Of a stretch of DNA of 64,000 nucleotides, positions 1 through 8,036 are shown piece after piece. Within the stretch, counting starts at the first letter, position 1. Each line of letters starts with the position of its first letter. Source of the stretch: an uncultured Alistipes sp. (lineage in GTDB: Bacteria; Bacteroidota; Bacteroidia; Bacteroidales; Rikenellaceae); NCBI GenBank assembly GCA_944321965.1, contig CALUNH010000007.1, positions 1 to 64,000 of the forward strand. The letters are read 5' to 3'. The position numbers and the translations under genes were made by a program. The notes beneath the pieces were generated by a model. That model saw only the letters and a program-made list of their open reading frames with translations, had not been told where the DNA came from and made no database searches.

Positions 1-417
1 GACGTGATCTTCATGATCCTCTTCTTCTTCATGGTCTCCACGACCATGCGTGATCAGGAACTGCTCGTAAGATACAAGCTCCCGGAGGCTACCGAAGTCC
101 AGAAGCTGGAGAAGAAATCTCTCGTCAGCTACATCCACATCGGTCCCCCCTCCCTGTCGATGCAGGCCAAGTTCGGTACCGCGCCCCGCATCCAGTTGAA
201 CGACTCCTACAAATCCACCCGGGACATCCTGGACTTCGTCGCGGCGGAACGCGACAAGCTCAGCGAAGCAGACCGTGCCTCGATGACCATCTGCCTCAAG
301 GCCGACCAGGCTACGAAGATGGGTATCGTGACCGATGTCAAGCAGGAACTCCGGCGTGCAAACGCACTGAAGATCTCCTATGCGGCTTCGAAATCGCTGG
401 GATACCAGTTCCAGTAA
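1..417 (+). CDS. exbD: ExbD/TolR-family biopolymer transport protein, 5' truncated
   Basis: ExbD-type proteins work with ExbB and TonB to pass proton-motive force to outer-membrane receptors such as SusC. Only the last 138 residues are in the window; the reading frame is open from base 1, so the true start lies upstream. The first visible residues form the end of a transmembrane helix starting with an Asp (DVIFMILFFFMV), the position where ExbD/TolR carries its proton-coupling Asp. A soluble periplasmic domain follows and ends at the TAA at 415-417. The partner exbB would be expected just upstream, outside the window. A strong terminator follows at 438-468. The family assignment rests on the helix-Asp pattern and overall form; which of several ExbD paralogues this is cannot be told. 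Confidence 0.8.
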   Translation, partial: DVIFMILFFFMVSTTMRDQELLVRYKLPEATEVQKLEKKSLVSYIHIGPPSLSMQAKFGTAPRIQLNDSYKSTRDILDFVAAERDKLSEADRASMTICLKADQATKMGIVTDVKQELRRANALKISYAASKSLGYQFQ

Positions 418-437
418 CAACCCGAAGGATATTCGGA

Positions 438-468
438 AAAGCAGACCTCGAAAGGGGTCTGCTTTTTT
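438..468 (+). terminator. Rho-independent terminator after exbD
   Basis: An inverted repeat (AGCAGACC ... GGTCTGCT) around a short loop is followed by a run of T. It lies 21 bases after the exbD stop codon. Confidence 0.85.
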
Positions 469-482
469 ATTCAAGAGGAGGA

Positions 483-491
483 GGGGGGGGG
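483..491 (+). repeat. G9 homopolymer tract downstream of rnhB
   Basis: Nine consecutive G sit between the exbD terminator and the 3' end of the convergent rnhB gene. They are followed by a small GGGGC-aaaa-GCCCC hairpin. Three more tracts of exactly nine G occur at 3595-3666. Confidence 0.8.
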
Positions 492-515
492 CAAAAGCCC
501 CGGAACGAAAAGGGA

Positions 516-1115
516 TCAAAAAGGAAACTCCAACTGGTCGATCTCGTGATTGAACGTCAGCCGATGATGGGGAGTCAACCCGTACTTGCGAATCGCCAGC
601 CGATGCTCCCGCGTGGGATAGCCCTTGTTCTTCAACCAACCGTATTGCGGATACGCTTCGGCCAGACGCCGCATATACTCATCCCGGTGCGTCTTGGCAA
701 GCACCGACGCCGCAGCAATGTCCGCATACTTCCCGTCCCCCTTGACAATGCACTGCCACGGAATCTCCAACCGCGTCCGGAACCGGTTGCCGTCGATCGC
801 CAGGAACTCCGGGGCCGGATCGAGCCGCGCCGCCGCCAGCGACATCCCCTCGAACGACGCATTCAGAATGTTGATTTCGTCGATCCGGGCCGCCGAAACC
901 GCCTCCACGGCCCAGGCAAGCGCCTCCCGTTCGATGATTGCCCGGAGTTTGTCGCGGTTCCGCTCGGTCATCTGCTTCGAATCGTTCAGCAACGGATCGT
1001 GAAAATCCCGCGGGAGAATCACCGCAGCCGCAAAGACCGGACCGGCCAGACATCCCCGACCGGCCTCATCGCAACCGGCTTCCAACAGTTCGTATTGATA
1101 CTGATTCTCCAACAT
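516..1115 (-). CDS. rnhB: Ribonuclease HII
   Basis: RNase HII cuts the RNA strand of RNA-DNA hybrids and removes ribonucleotides misincorporated in DNA. The N-terminal motif GCDEAGRG supplies the first catalytic Asp-Glu pair; AIDG and the region around ASVLAKTHRDEYM match the remaining active-site blocks, and the C-terminal YG...HHRLTF form is typical. I chose the ATG at 1113-1115 (MLENQYQYELLEAG), which gives 199 residues, the family's usual length. The frame stays open to a TTG at 1211 with a non-conserved Cys-rich extension. A -7-like box on this strand (TAACTTTG, complement of 1222-1229) would start the transcript near 1215, so an upstream start is not excluded. The gene is divergent from the membrane-protein gene at 1282. 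Confidence 0.93.
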   Translation of the reverse strand: MLENQYQYELLEAGCDEAGRGCLAGPVFAAAVILPRDFHDPLLNDSKQMTERNRDKLRAIIEREALAWAVEAVSAARIDEINILNASFEGMSLAAARLDPAPEFLAIDGNRFRTRLEIPWQCIVKGDGKYADIAAASVLAKTHRDEYMRRLAEAYPQYGWLKNKGYPTREHRLAIRKYGLTPHHRLTFNHEIDQLEFPF

Positions 1116-1221
1116 GGCATTCCAATCGCAAAAACAAGAAGCCGACACCATCGGCATTTCGCACCTCACCCGCGGAACCTCTCCGGAGAAAAGCTCCGCC
1201 AAGGCCGACAAACGATTATGA

Positions 1222-1258
1222 CAAAGTTAGGCAATATTCCGCTTTTTCGTTAATTTTG
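1222..1258. promoter_or_regulatory. Divergent -7-like boxes between rnhB and the 1282 gene
   Basis: TAATTTTG at 1251-1258 on the plus strand precedes the gene at 1282 by 23 bases. TAACTTTG on the minus strand (complement of 1222-1229) faces rnhB. Both fit the Bacteroidetes -7 consensus TAnnTTTG, but neither has a clear TTTG about 20 bases upstream. Confidence 0.4.
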
Positions 1259-1281
1259 CCTTCGAAAAAAAGATTCCGGCC

Positions 1282-2286
1282 ATGAAGTTCAACATCGCAC
1301 GGCAAACCCTTGTCCCGGCTTTCCTGACGCTTGTCGCACTCGCGGCCTTTGCGATGTGGAGCGCCGGATCGCCCGCCGGAGATCTCCCCGTCGGGAATCC
1401 GTCCCCGACTGGCGGAGAGCTGGCCCTATCAACCCCCGCGGAACTGCTTGCCCGATTCCAGGCAGCCTGCCCCGGATGGTCACGTTGGATCGGAGGGTTC
1501 CTGATCCTCTTCGTCGGCATGAGCCTCGGACGCCTGACAGTACGTTACAACCTCTACTCCGTCGGAACCTGCCTGGCCATTCCGCTCTACGGCGCAATCA
1601 CAGCGGGCCTGCTCGACAAAGACAGTTTCCTGACGGCACTCACGGCCGCAACCCTCCTGGCCCTCGCCTCCAAGAACTACGCCCGCTCGTTCTGCAACGG
1701 GTACGGATTCGATGCCTTGTTCCGGGCCTCGCTCTACCTCGGAATCCTGCTGCTCATCGTCCCGGCAGCCCTGCCGTTCGTGCTGATCCTGCCGCTGGCC
1801 GTCGCTCTCTTCCGGCGGACCCTGCGCGAAACCGTCGTCGCACTCGCCGGACTCCTCCTCCCGATCCTCACGTTCTGCTATCTCAACTGGGGCGCCGGAG
1901 GCGGTTTCATCGACCCGCTCCTCCGGGGATACGGACTCCTTGCAACCGGGGATCCCCTTGCGGCAGCTCTCGCAATCCCGGGCCGGAAACTCCTCCTGCT
2001 CGGCGGAATCCTCCTGCTCGATCTGACAGCCCTCTTCTATTTCCTCTCGGACATCTACGCCGTCGGAACCAAGTCCCGCGCCATCTTCATCTTTTACGCC
2101 TGCCTGCTGCTCCTGAATATCCCGGCAGCCTGCAATCCCGCGGCTACGCCCGCCATCATCCTGCTCACGGCCATACCCTCTGCCGTTCTCATGCCGTTCC
2201 TCCTCGTCCGGATTCACCGGACCTTTACGCTGATCGTTTACCTCCTGCTGCTCGCCGCAACGATCGCAATCGCCCTATTGCAATAA
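1282..2286 (+). CDS. Polytopic inner-membrane protein of unknown function
   Basis: A 334-residue, strongly hydrophobic protein. I count roughly nine or ten membrane segments: one near residues 10-27, one near 69-86, then almost continuous segments from about 95 to the C-terminus. A Gly/Pro/Ser-rich stretch (about 28-50) follows the first helix and is probably extracytoplasmic. It resembles the DUF6427-like membrane proteins common in Bacteroidetes, but no catalytic motif is visible and I assign no function. The ATG at 1282 is the only good start and has a -7-like box just upstream. Third codon positions are very C-rich, which fits the lagging-strand composition expected left of the proposed origin. 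Confidence 0.8.
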   Translation: MKFNIARQTLVPAFLTLVALAAFAMWSAGSPAGDLPVGNPSPTGGELALSTPAELLARFQAACPGWSRWIGGFLILFVGMSLGRLTVRYNLYSVGTCLAIPLYGAITAGLLDKDSFLTALTAATLLALASKNYARSFCNGYGFDALFRASLYLGILLLIVPAALPFVLILPLAVALFRRTLRETVVALAGLLLPILTFCYLNWGAGGGFIDPLLRGYGLLATGDPLAAALAIPGRKLLLLGGILLLDLTALFYFLSDIYAVGTKSRAIFIFYACLLLLNIPAACNPAATPAIILLTAIPSAVLMPFLLVRIHRTFTLIVYLLLLAATIAIALLQ

Positions 2287-2309
2287 CATATTTAGTCTAA
2301 ATCATAGCA

Positions 2310-2333
2310 CAAATAGTCCTATTTTACTATTTG
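2310..2333. promoter_or_regulatory. Perfect inverted repeat upstream of AraC gene, candidate operator
   Basis: CAAATAGT and ACTATTTG form a perfect 8-base dyad around an 8-base AT-rich spacer in the 157-base AT-rich gap before the regulator. It has no T-run, so it is not an obvious terminator. A -7-like TATATTTG lies at 2380-2387, with a TTG only 14 bases upstream of it, shorter than usual. An operator role is inference. Confidence 0.4.
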
Positions 2334-2443
2334 CGCCCAATTATGCTATTCAATATAGTAGATTGGAAAGTTTTAATTGTATATTTGAAAACGAACAAAA
2401 GTGACGCAACGCTTTGTTCCAAAAAACCTAATATACAATTAAC

Positions 2444-3373
2444 ATGAAGAATTCAATGAATTCGTCGTCGGTTCAACAACCGATGATCGTGAAGTACGTA
2501 GAGTCACTTCACAACGGAATCCAAACCCAGGCCCTGTCCCGGTACGCCATCGGCTACATCCTCCGCGGGACCAAGTACATCTACGACGGAGACAAACGCC
2601 AGACCCTCACCCGCGGAGACGTCTTCTACCTCGGAATCGGTCACCACTACATCGAAAACTGCCCCGAAGGCGGCCAGCCCTTCGAACAGGTGCTCTTCTA
2701 CTATACCCCCGAAGACCTCCAGCGCATCCTCATGCACCTGAACATCACCTACGGGCTGAACATTACGAACGAACATTCGTGCGAAAACTGCCGAAACCGC
2801 AACCACGTCTACATGCCCGCCTGGAACGCCCTGCGCAACTTTTTCATCAATACCAACAACTACCTGCGGGACGAGGAGTTCCGACACGACGAAACGGCCG
2901 AGAACATCAAAATGACCGAATTGATCTATCTGATCGCCTCGCACGAAGACTGCTGCATCAAAAGCAAGCTGCTGAGCAACGTCGACAGCGCCAAGGAGAA
3001 TTTCGAACAGATCGTCTACGACCATATCTTCAAGGACATTTCGATCGAGGAGCTCGCCAAACTCACCAACCGTTCGCTGACCTCCTTCAAAAAGGAGTTC
3101 CGCCGCCATTTCCAGATGCCGCCCCACAAGTGGTACATCCGGCAGCGGCTGATGCACTCGCGCCTGCTGCTCATCTCGACGTCGAAATCCATCTCCGAAA
3201 TCGGCAATGAATGCACCTTCCCCAACACGTCGCACTTCATCAAACTCTTCAAAAAGGAGTACCAGATGACCCCGGCAACCTACCGCCACCGACACCTTAC
3301 GGCCCTTCCCTCCGAGGCGCAGGCACCGCTGGAAGAGGTCGCGGAAGAGGAGGTATTGCAGCGCATCCTTTAA
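2444..3373 (+). CDS. AraC-family transcriptional regulator (orphan)
   Basis: A 309-residue regulator. The N-terminal half (about 20-110) looks like a cupin-type AraC sensing domain (YAIGYILRGTKYIYDGD, then GDVFYLGIGHHYIEN). The C-terminal half (about 185-285) is the double helix-turn-helix DNA-binding domain: SIEELAKLTNRSLTSFKKEFRRHF is cut by the first motif and SISEIGNECTFPNTSHFIKLFKKEY by the second, followed by the usual MTPATYR end. A Glu/Ala-rich tail of about 25 residues follows. It starts at the ATG at 2444 after a long AT-rich leader holding a perfect dyad. Neighbours on both sides are house-keeping genes, so the regulon cannot be read from context. It differs from the PUL regulator at 34075. 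The family is certain, the target unknown. Confidence 0.9.
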   Translation: MKNSMNSSSVQQPMIVKYVESLHNGIQTQALSRYAIGYILRGTKYIYDGDKRQTLTRGDVFYLGIGHHYIENCPEGGQPFEQVLFYYTPEDLQRILMHLNITYGLNITNEHSCENCRNRNHVYMPAWNALRNFFINTNNYLRDEEFRHDETAENIKMTELIYLIASHEDCCIKSKLLSNVDSAKENFEQIVYDHIFKDISIEELAKLTNRSLTSFKKEFRRHFQMPPHKWYIRQRLMHSRLLLISTSKSISEIGNECTFPNTSHFIKLFKKEYQMTPATYRHRHLTALPSEAQAPLEEVAEEEVLQRIL

Positions 3374-3464
3374 TCAAAAACTTACAAAATTGCAATAAAT
3401 TAAAAATTTTTAATTACAAATCATCAAAACAGATTCCTTCATTTGAGAAAAATGTTACAAAATA

Positions 3465-3496
3465 TTTGGTTTTTCATAAAATTCGGGTTACCTTTG
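3465..3496 (+). promoter_or_regulatory. Consensus Bacteroidetes promoter of a short non-coding unit
   Basis: TTTG at 3465-3468 and TACCTTTG at 3489-3496 are 20 bases apart, matching the -33/-7 consensus and spacing. Transcription would start near 3500-3504. Confidence 0.75.
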
Positions 3497-3501
3497 TGTA
3501 T

Positions 3502-3587
3502 CAAACGTGGGGTTCTCCCACTCTCATTGACCTAACTAACCTAACCAGAGTGACCCGATACCGGCGGTATCGGGTCACTTCTTTTTT
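3502..3587 (+). ncRNA. Candidate small RNA, about 85 nt
   Basis: Between the consensus promoter and a very strong terminator there are only about 85 bases and no sensible reading frame. The predicted transcript has a 5' hairpin (GTGGG at 3507-3511 with CCCAC at 3517-3521). Next comes an unpaired pyrimidine/A-rich linker with two related words (acctaact, acctaacc) at about 3530-3546, and then the terminator hairpin. Hairpin, unpaired linker, terminator is a common small-RNA layout. It could instead be a leader that attenuates transcription, but no plus-strand gene follows within 900 bases. The 5' end is inferred from the promoter. Confidence 0.55.
3549..3587 (+). terminator. Strong rho-independent terminator
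   Basis: A perfect 14-base stem (AGTGACCCGATACC with GGTATCGGGTCACT) with a 3-base loop is followed by TTCTTTTTT. Confidence 0.9.
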
Positions 3588-3594
3588 GGAGGAA

Positions 3595-3666
3595 GGGGGG
3601 GGGAGACGGAGGGGGGGGGCGAAAATGAAGGGGGCGGGTGAATCCCGGAGAGAGGAAGGGGGGGGG
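3595..3666. repeat. Three G9 homopolymer tracts
   Basis: Runs of exactly nine G lie at 3595-3603, 3611-3619 and 3658-3666, each preceded by gga or ggaa, in a purine-rich stretch next to the 3' end of the minus-strand gene at 3687. They could form G-quadruplexes on the plus strand or vary in length. Confidence 0.8.
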
Positions 3667-3686
3667 CAAAGTCGGGTCGCAACCGG

Positions 3687-4187
3687 TCAAAGATATTCGC
3701 CTCCCAGCCGTCGGGCCTCGGCAGCAAACAACGGATCGGCCCCGAATTTCCGAAGCCGCGGGTCTGCCGCCAGGCAAGCCCGAAGGCGTTCGAGCAGGTC
3801 GTAGAAGCGGATCCGAAGGAACCGCGCCGGAAGCGACTCCTCCCCGTGGTCGTACTCCTCGCCAGAAAGGGCCGCCAAAGCCGCAGCCCGGAATGTCCGG
3901 AATGCGGCTGTTCCGAAACCGTTCCGGAGGTAAAACTCCCCGAGCCGTTCGAGGGATACGCTGCAGGCAAAAGCCTGCCGGTCGGCCTCGACCCCGTACC
4001 GGGATTTTCCGAAGCCGGAACCGGCTTCGGATTCGGGGTCCTCTCCGCCGGAGCCCCGGGCAACATCACGCAGCAACTCCGCAACGAGTTCGCGTCGCAG
4101 ATCGGGCGCAAGAAAGAGGCGTTCGCCCCGTATGCGCGCAACAGGATGACAGGCGCACAAGCGCAATCGTGGATTTTTCACAGGCAC
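3687..4187 (-). CDS. Hypothetical protein, 166 residues
   Basis: I do not recognise this protein. The C-terminal half has well-patterned amphipathic helices (from about SLERLGEFYLRNGFG to LAADPRLRKFGADPLF). This looks like real protein, whereas the overlapping frames give Ser/Pro/Arg-rich shadow sequence. The start is a GTG at 4187 or a second GTG two codons later; no ATG is available. A consensus promoter on this strand at 4389-4420 would make a transcript entering the gene after a leader of about 195 bases, which supports a real minus-strand gene. Its 3' end abuts the G9 tracts. No signal peptide or membrane segment is visible, and the function is unknown. Confidence 0.55.
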   Translation of the reverse strand: MPVKNPRLRLCACHPVARIRGERLFLAPDLRRELVAELLRDVARGSGGEDPESEAGSGFGKSRYGVEADRQAFACSVSLERLGEFYLRNGFGTAAFRTFRAAALAALSGEEYDHGEESLPARFLRIRFYDLLERLRACLAADPRLRKFGADPLFAAEARRLGGEYL

Positions 4188-4388
4188 AAAATTTCAAAAA
4201 AACGAGCGTACGAAAGGTTCCGGACGAAAGAGATCGCAGCAGGGCGGAAAATCCCCGCACGCGGTCGCACAAGACCGGAATTTTTTACGTGTACAACCCG
4301 GAACGAGCCTGTGAAAGTGCTTGAAATAAATCACATAACGCGAATTGCCGCAAAACGGGCAAAGCCCGAATAAAAGGATATTCCATGG

Positions 4389-4420
4389 CAAAGATAGATC
4401 AAAAAAATCCGCCGTCCAAA
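4389..4420 (-). promoter_or_regulatory. Consensus promoter reading towards the 3687 gene
   Basis: On the minus strand TTTG (complement of 4417-4420) and TATCTTTG (complement of 4389-4396) are separated by 20 bases, matching the -33/-7 consensus. The start point would be near 4382. Confidence 0.7.
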
Positions 4421-4470
4421 AAAACCGGGCCCCTTTTTCAGCAGGATATCCCGCCGGGATCGGCGCAATC

Positions 4471-4503
4471 ATTGGGAAATCCCAATTATTTTTCCTATTT
4501 TTG
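4471..4503 (+). promoter_or_regulatory. lipA promoter with overlapping palindrome
   Basis: TTG at 4472-4474 and TATTTTTG at 4496-4503 are 21 bases apart. The palindrome ATTGGG-aaat-CCCAAT (4471-4486) overlaps the -33 box, where a repressor could block polymerase. The lipA ATG is 26 bases past the -7 box. Confidence 0.65.
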
Positions 4504-4529
4504 CATCAATTGGAAAATAATGAACTTAA

Positions 4530-5411
4530 ATGCCGAAGTTTCATGACAAGGTAGATGTTCTCAAAAAACCCGGATGGTTGAAGATCCGACTCCACCGCAC
4601 AGGCGAATGGGCCGAAGTGCGGCAAATCGTCGAAAAACACAACCTGCACACGATTTGCAGCAGCGGCCGGTGCCCCAACCAGGCCGAATGCTGGAGCCGA
4701 AGAACCGCAACCTTCATGATCCTGGGAGACATCTGTACCCGCGGCTGCCGCTTCTGCGCCACAAAAACCGGACATCCTCTGCCACCCGATCCCGAGGAGC
4801 CCCGCCAGGTCGCCGAAAGCGTCTCGCTGATGAAACTCAGGTATGTCGTCGTCACTTCCGTGACCCGTGACGACCTCCCAGACGGAGGTGCCGCCCATTG
4901 GGCCGCAACAGTGGAGGCCATCCGGGCTCAGAACCCAGACGCCGTAATTGAGCTCCTTATTCCCGATCTCGACGCAAAACCCGACCTGCTGGATACGGTC
5001 ATCGCGTCGAAGCCCGATATCATCGGGCACAACATCGAAACCGTCGAGCGACTGACCCCTCTGGTCCGGTCCCGGGCCAGGTACCGGACGAGTCTGGAGA
5101 CCCTGCGCTACCTCAGCAGCCGGGGAGTCGTGACGAAAAGCGGACTGATGGTCGGACTCGGCGAAGAAGATGGTGAAGTTTTACAGACCCTGCACGACCT
5201 GCGCGAAGCGGGCGTCAGGATCGTAACGCTTGGTCAGTACCTTCGACCGACTCTGGAGCACTACCCCGTTGCGGCGTATATCACTCCCGAAAAATTCGAA
5301 TGGTACAGACTGCAAGCGCTGGAAATGGGTTTCAGCTACTGCGCGAGCGCTCCGTTGGTCCGCTCGTCGTACATGGCCGAAGAAGCCCTGCGTAGCGTAA
5401 AGAGTTTGTAG
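4530..5411 (+). CDS. lipA: Lipoyl synthase (radical SAM)
   Basis: LipA inserts two sulfur atoms into octanoyl groups on the E2 and H proteins, making the lipoyl cofactor. Both iron-sulfur cluster motifs are present: the auxiliary-cluster cysteines in [12 protein letters not shown] (C43, C48, C54) and the radical-SAM motif CTRGCRFC (C69, C73, C76). The C-terminal [11 protein letters not shown] carries the conserved RSSY serine that ligates the auxiliary cluster. Length, 293 residues, is normal. The ATG at 4530 follows a good promoter. The stop is two bases before the lipB start, so lipA and lipB are almost certainly co-transcribed and together make lipoate from octanoyl-ACP. Confidence 0.98.
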   Translation: MPKFHDKVDVLKKPGWLKIRLHRTGEWAEVRQIVEKHNLHTICSSGRCPNQAECWSRRTATFMILGDICTRGCRFCATKTGHPLPPDPEEPRQVAESVSLMKLRYVVVTSVTRDDLPDGGAAHWAATVEAIRAQNPDAVIELLIPDLDAKPDLLDTVIASKPDIIGHNIETVERLTPLVRSRARYRTSLETLRYLSSRGVVTKSGLMVGLGEEDGEVLQTLHDLREAGVRIVTLGQYLRPTLEHYPVAAYITPEKFEWYRLQALEMGFSYCASAPLVRSSYMAEEALRSVKSL

Positions 5412-5413
5412 CG

Positions 5414-6166
5414 ATGAAAGCCCTCTGCCGGGACCTCGGAACCATGGAGTACGAAACCTGCTGGAAACTCCAGCAGGAACTCTTCAACGCCCTCCTGGAC
5501 CGCAAACACCCCGGGGCCGGAGCTGCCGAGAAAACCGAAGCCAAGGCCGGGGCCAAACATCCCATTGCCGGAGAAACCGCAACTGAAAACCTTCCCGGCG
5601 ATGTCGGCACCGTGCTGCTGGTCGAGCACCCCCCGGTCTACACCCTCGGAAAGAGCGGCCACGCCGAAAACCTGCTCGTCAGCCGCGAGGCCCTCGAAGC
5701 CGCAGGTGCCCGGTTCTTTCACATCGACCGCGGCGGGGACATCACCTTCCACGGTCCCGGACAGCTGGTCTGCTACCCGATCCTCGATCTCGAACGCATC
5801 GGAATCGGACTGCGCGACTACATCGACGCGCTGGAAGAGGCCGTCATCCGAACCGTCGCCCGATACGGCATCGCCGCAGGCCGCATCCCCGGCGCTTCGG
5901 GCGTCTGGATCGAACCCGAAAGCCGCCGCCCGCGCAAGATCTGCGCAATAGGCGTGCGTTCGTCGCGTTATGTTACCATGCACGGGTTCGCCCTGAATGT
6001 CACAACCGACCTCGGGTGGTTCTCGCGCATCAACCCCTGCGGATTCACCGACCGCGGCGTGGCATCGATCCTCTCCGAAACCGGACGCAATGTCCCCATG
6101 GAGGAGGTCAAAAAAATGGTTGTAAAATTTTTAAGTGAGAAATTAAATGTTGAAATATATAAATAA
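5414..6166 (+). CDS. lipB: Octanoyl-[acyl carrier protein]:protein transferase
   Basis: LipB moves the octanoyl group from acyl carrier protein to a lipoyl domain; LipA then adds sulfur. Family blocks are clear: [24 protein letters not shown], then catalytic Lys175 in PRKICAIG and catalytic Cys209 in [10 protein letters not shown]. At 250 residues it is longer than many LipB proteins because of an Ala/Glu/Lys-rich insertion at about residues 32-63, between the first helix and the HPPVYT block; it is probably a surface loop. The gene starts two bases after lipA. It is followed after 8 bases by recJ, so all three may be one transcript. The last few codons are markedly AT-rich. Confidence 0.97.
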   Translation: MKALCRDLGTMEYETCWKLQQELFNALLDRKHPGAGAAEKTEAKAGAKHPIAGETATENLPGDVGTVLLVEHPPVYTLGKSGHAENLLVSREALEAAGARFFHIDRGGDITFHGPGQLVCYPILDLERIGIGLRDYIDALEEAVIRTVARYGIAAGRIPGASGVWIEPESRRPRKICAIGVRSSRYVTMHGFALNVTTDLGWFSRINPCGFTDRGVASILSETGRNVPMEEVKKMVVKFLSEKLNVEIYK

Positions 6167-6174
6167 CAACTCGT

Positions 6175-7941
6175 ATGCCCATAGAAAAACGCTGGGTAGT
6201 GAAGCCCCAGGGCGACCCCGCGACGGTAGCTTCGTTGGCTGCCGCTCTGCGGATCTCGCCCGTGCTGGCCAATCTGCTCGTACAAAGAGGCATAGACACC
6301 GTAGAAAAGGCGGACAAGTTCTTTAAACCGAGCCTCGCCGATCTGCACGATCCCTTCCTGATGAAGGACATGGACCGCGCGGTCGAGCGGGTCGAACGGG
6401 CCGTCGCAAACCATGAGAAAATCATGGTGTACGGCGACTACGACGTCGACGGCTGTACGGCCGTGGCGCTGGTTTACAAGTTCCTCCGCCAGATCGGGCA
6501 CAAAAACCTGATGTTCTACATCCCCGACCGCTACACCGAAGGGTACGGGATCTCAGTCAAGGGGATCGACCTCGCGGCCCGCAAGGGCGTGGGGCTGATC
6601 ATCGCCCTCGACTGCGGCATCAAGGCCACCGAAAAGGTGCTCTATGCAAAGACGAAAGGCGTGGATTTCATCATCTGCGACCATCACCTCCCGGCCGAGG
6701 AGATCCCTCAGGCCGTAGCCGTTCTCGACCCCAAGCGGGTCGACTGCTCCTACCCGTTCGACGAACTCTCGGGGTGCGGCGTGGGATTCAAACTCGTACA
6801 GGCCTATGCCCAACGGAACCGGATCCCCTTCGAGCAGATCCTCGACCTGCTCGACCTGCTCGTCGTGTCGATCGCCTCGGACATCGTGCCCCTGACGGGC
6901 GAGAACCGCATCCTGGCCTATTTCGGCCTGAAGAACCTCAACCGCGAACCCTCGAAGGGGCTGCTGTCGATCATCAAGATCTGCGGACTGGACAAGCACA
7001 ACATCACCATCGACGACATCGTCTTCAAGATCGGACCGCGGATCAACGCCGCCGGGCGGATGCGGATGGACGAAAACGACGAGAATGCCTCCCCTTCGGG
7101 CGGCCATGCCGCCGTGGAGCTCCTGATCGAAGGCAACGAGAGCGTCGCCGCAGAGTTCGGAAACGTCATCGACTCCTACAACCAGGACCGCAAGTCGATC
7201 GACCGCCACGTCACGCAGGAGGCTCACGAATACATCGAGCAGAACCCCGCACTCAAGGCGCTGAAAAGCACGGTGATCTACAACCCGCGCTGGATGAAGG
7301 GAATCGTGGGAATCGTGGCCTCGCGGCTCATCGAGACCTACTACCGCCCGACGGTGGTGCTGACGATGAGCAACGGATTCGTGACGGGTTCGGCGCGTTC
7401 GGTCCCGGGCTTCGACCTCTACCAGGCCGTCGAGTCGTGTTCGGACCTGCTCGAAAACTTCGGAGGCCACATGTACGCCGCCGGACTGACCATGCGTCCG
7501 GAGAATGTCGAGGAGTTCACGCGGCGCTTCAACGCCTTCGTGGAGGAGAACATCGACCCGCAGATGCTTATCCCGCAGGTCGACATCGACAGCGAGCTGC
7601 TCTTCTCGGACATCACCCCGGCCTTCCGCAAGGACCTGAACCGTTTCCAGCCCTTCGGACCAGGCAACTCGGCCCCGGTCTTCGTGACCTACGGCGTGAG
7701 CAACCACGGGGAGGCGCGCCTCGTCGGCATGGAGAGCGAACACCTCCGCATGGACCTCATGCAGCGGCAGAAACCCAATACGAAACTGCAGGCCATCGCC
7801 TTCCAGCAACCGACCCACTACGAATGGGTGCGGGCCGGAAAACCGATCGACGTCTGCTACCAGATCGTCGAGAACCACTACCGCGGCACGGTCTCCACGC
7901 AGCTGCGCGTGAAGGATATCAAACCGGTGACGGGACGATAA
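6175..7941 (+). CDS. recJ: Single-stranded-DNA-specific exonuclease RecJ
   Basis: RecJ degrades single-stranded DNA 5' to 3' in recombination and repair. The DHH phosphoesterase motifs are visible: DYDVDG (residues 88-93), the DHH triad at 169-171 (CDHHLP), the region around SIASDIVPL, and the DHHA1 block with GRINAAGRM-like sequence near residues 290-300 and GGHMYAAGLT near 430. The C-terminal OB-like domain ends in the common form STQLRVKDIKP. At 588 residues the length is normal. It starts at the ATG at 6175, close behind lipB, and ends before a strong shared terminator. The long minus-strand reading frame opposite it is a GC-rich shadow. Confidence 0.97.
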   Translation: MPIEKRWVVKPQGDPATVASLAAALRISPVLANLLVQRGIDTVEKADKFFKPSLADLHDPFLMKDMDRAVERVERAVANHEKIMVYGDYDVDGCTAVALVYKFLRQIGHKNLMFYIPDRYTEGYGISVKGIDLAARKGVGLIIALDCGIKATEKVLYAKTKGVDFIICDHHLPAEEIPQAVAVLDPKRVDCSYPFDELSGCGVGFKLVQAYAQRNRIPFEQILDLLDLLVVSIASDIVPLTGENRILAYFGLKNLNREPSKGLLSIIKICGLDKHNITIDDIVFKIGPRINAAGRMRMDENDENASPSGGHAAVELLIEGNESVAAEFGNVIDSYNQDRKSIDRHVTQEAHEYIEQNPALKALKSTVIYNPRWMKGIVGIVASRLIETYYRPTVVLTMSNGFVTGSARSVPGFDLYQAVESCSDLLENFGGHMYAAGLTMRPENVEEFTRRFNAFVEENIDPQMLIPQVDIDSELLFSDITPAFRKDLNRFQPFGPGNSAPVFVTYGVSNHGEARLVGMESEHLRMDLMQRQKPNTKLQAIAFQQPTHYEWVRAGKPIDVCYQIVENHYRGTVSTQLRVKDIKPVTGR

Positions 7942-7974
7942 CGACAGGCCGCCGAACAGTCCGACGACCAGGCA

Positions 7975-8008
7975 AAACGGCCCGGAGGCATTCACCTCCG
8001 GGCCGTTT
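7975..8008. terminator. Bidirectional terminator between recJ and the 8037 gene
   Basis: A perfect 14-base stem (AAACGGCCCGGAGG with its complement) and a 6-base loop lie between two convergent genes, with AAAA on one side and TTT on the other. Confidence 0.8.
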
Positions 8009-8036
8009 GCATATCGGGGCCATCCGGTGCCTTTCC

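Larger units (their letters stand above)
3374..3686. other. Gene-free stretch: small RNA unit followed by G9 tracts
   Basis: This 313-base gap contains no convincing protein gene. The first 90 bases are AT-rich. A consensus promoter, a short transcribed unit and a terminator fill 3465-3587. The rest is purine-rich and carries three runs of exactly nine G. Confidence 0.8.
4188..4529. other. Gene-free divergent control region of lipA and the 3687 gene
   Basis: This 342-base gap holds a minus-strand promoter (4389-4420) with its roughly 195-base leader, and a plus-strand promoter for lipA (4472-4503). A small CGGGC-ttt-GCCCG hairpin followed by TTTT occurs early in the minus-strand leader and could be an attenuator. 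I see no RNA gene or credible small protein. Confidence 0.6.

Noticed and set aside
3676..3698. TATCTTTG-like word on the minus strand at the end of the 3687 gene
   Set aside because: It lies inside the last codons with no -33 box and points into the G-tract region without a gene.
3575..4141. 188-residue minus-strand frame overlapping the 3687 gene
   Set aside because: Ser/Pro/Arg-rich, runs through the G9 tracts, and lacks the helical patterning of the 166-residue frame.
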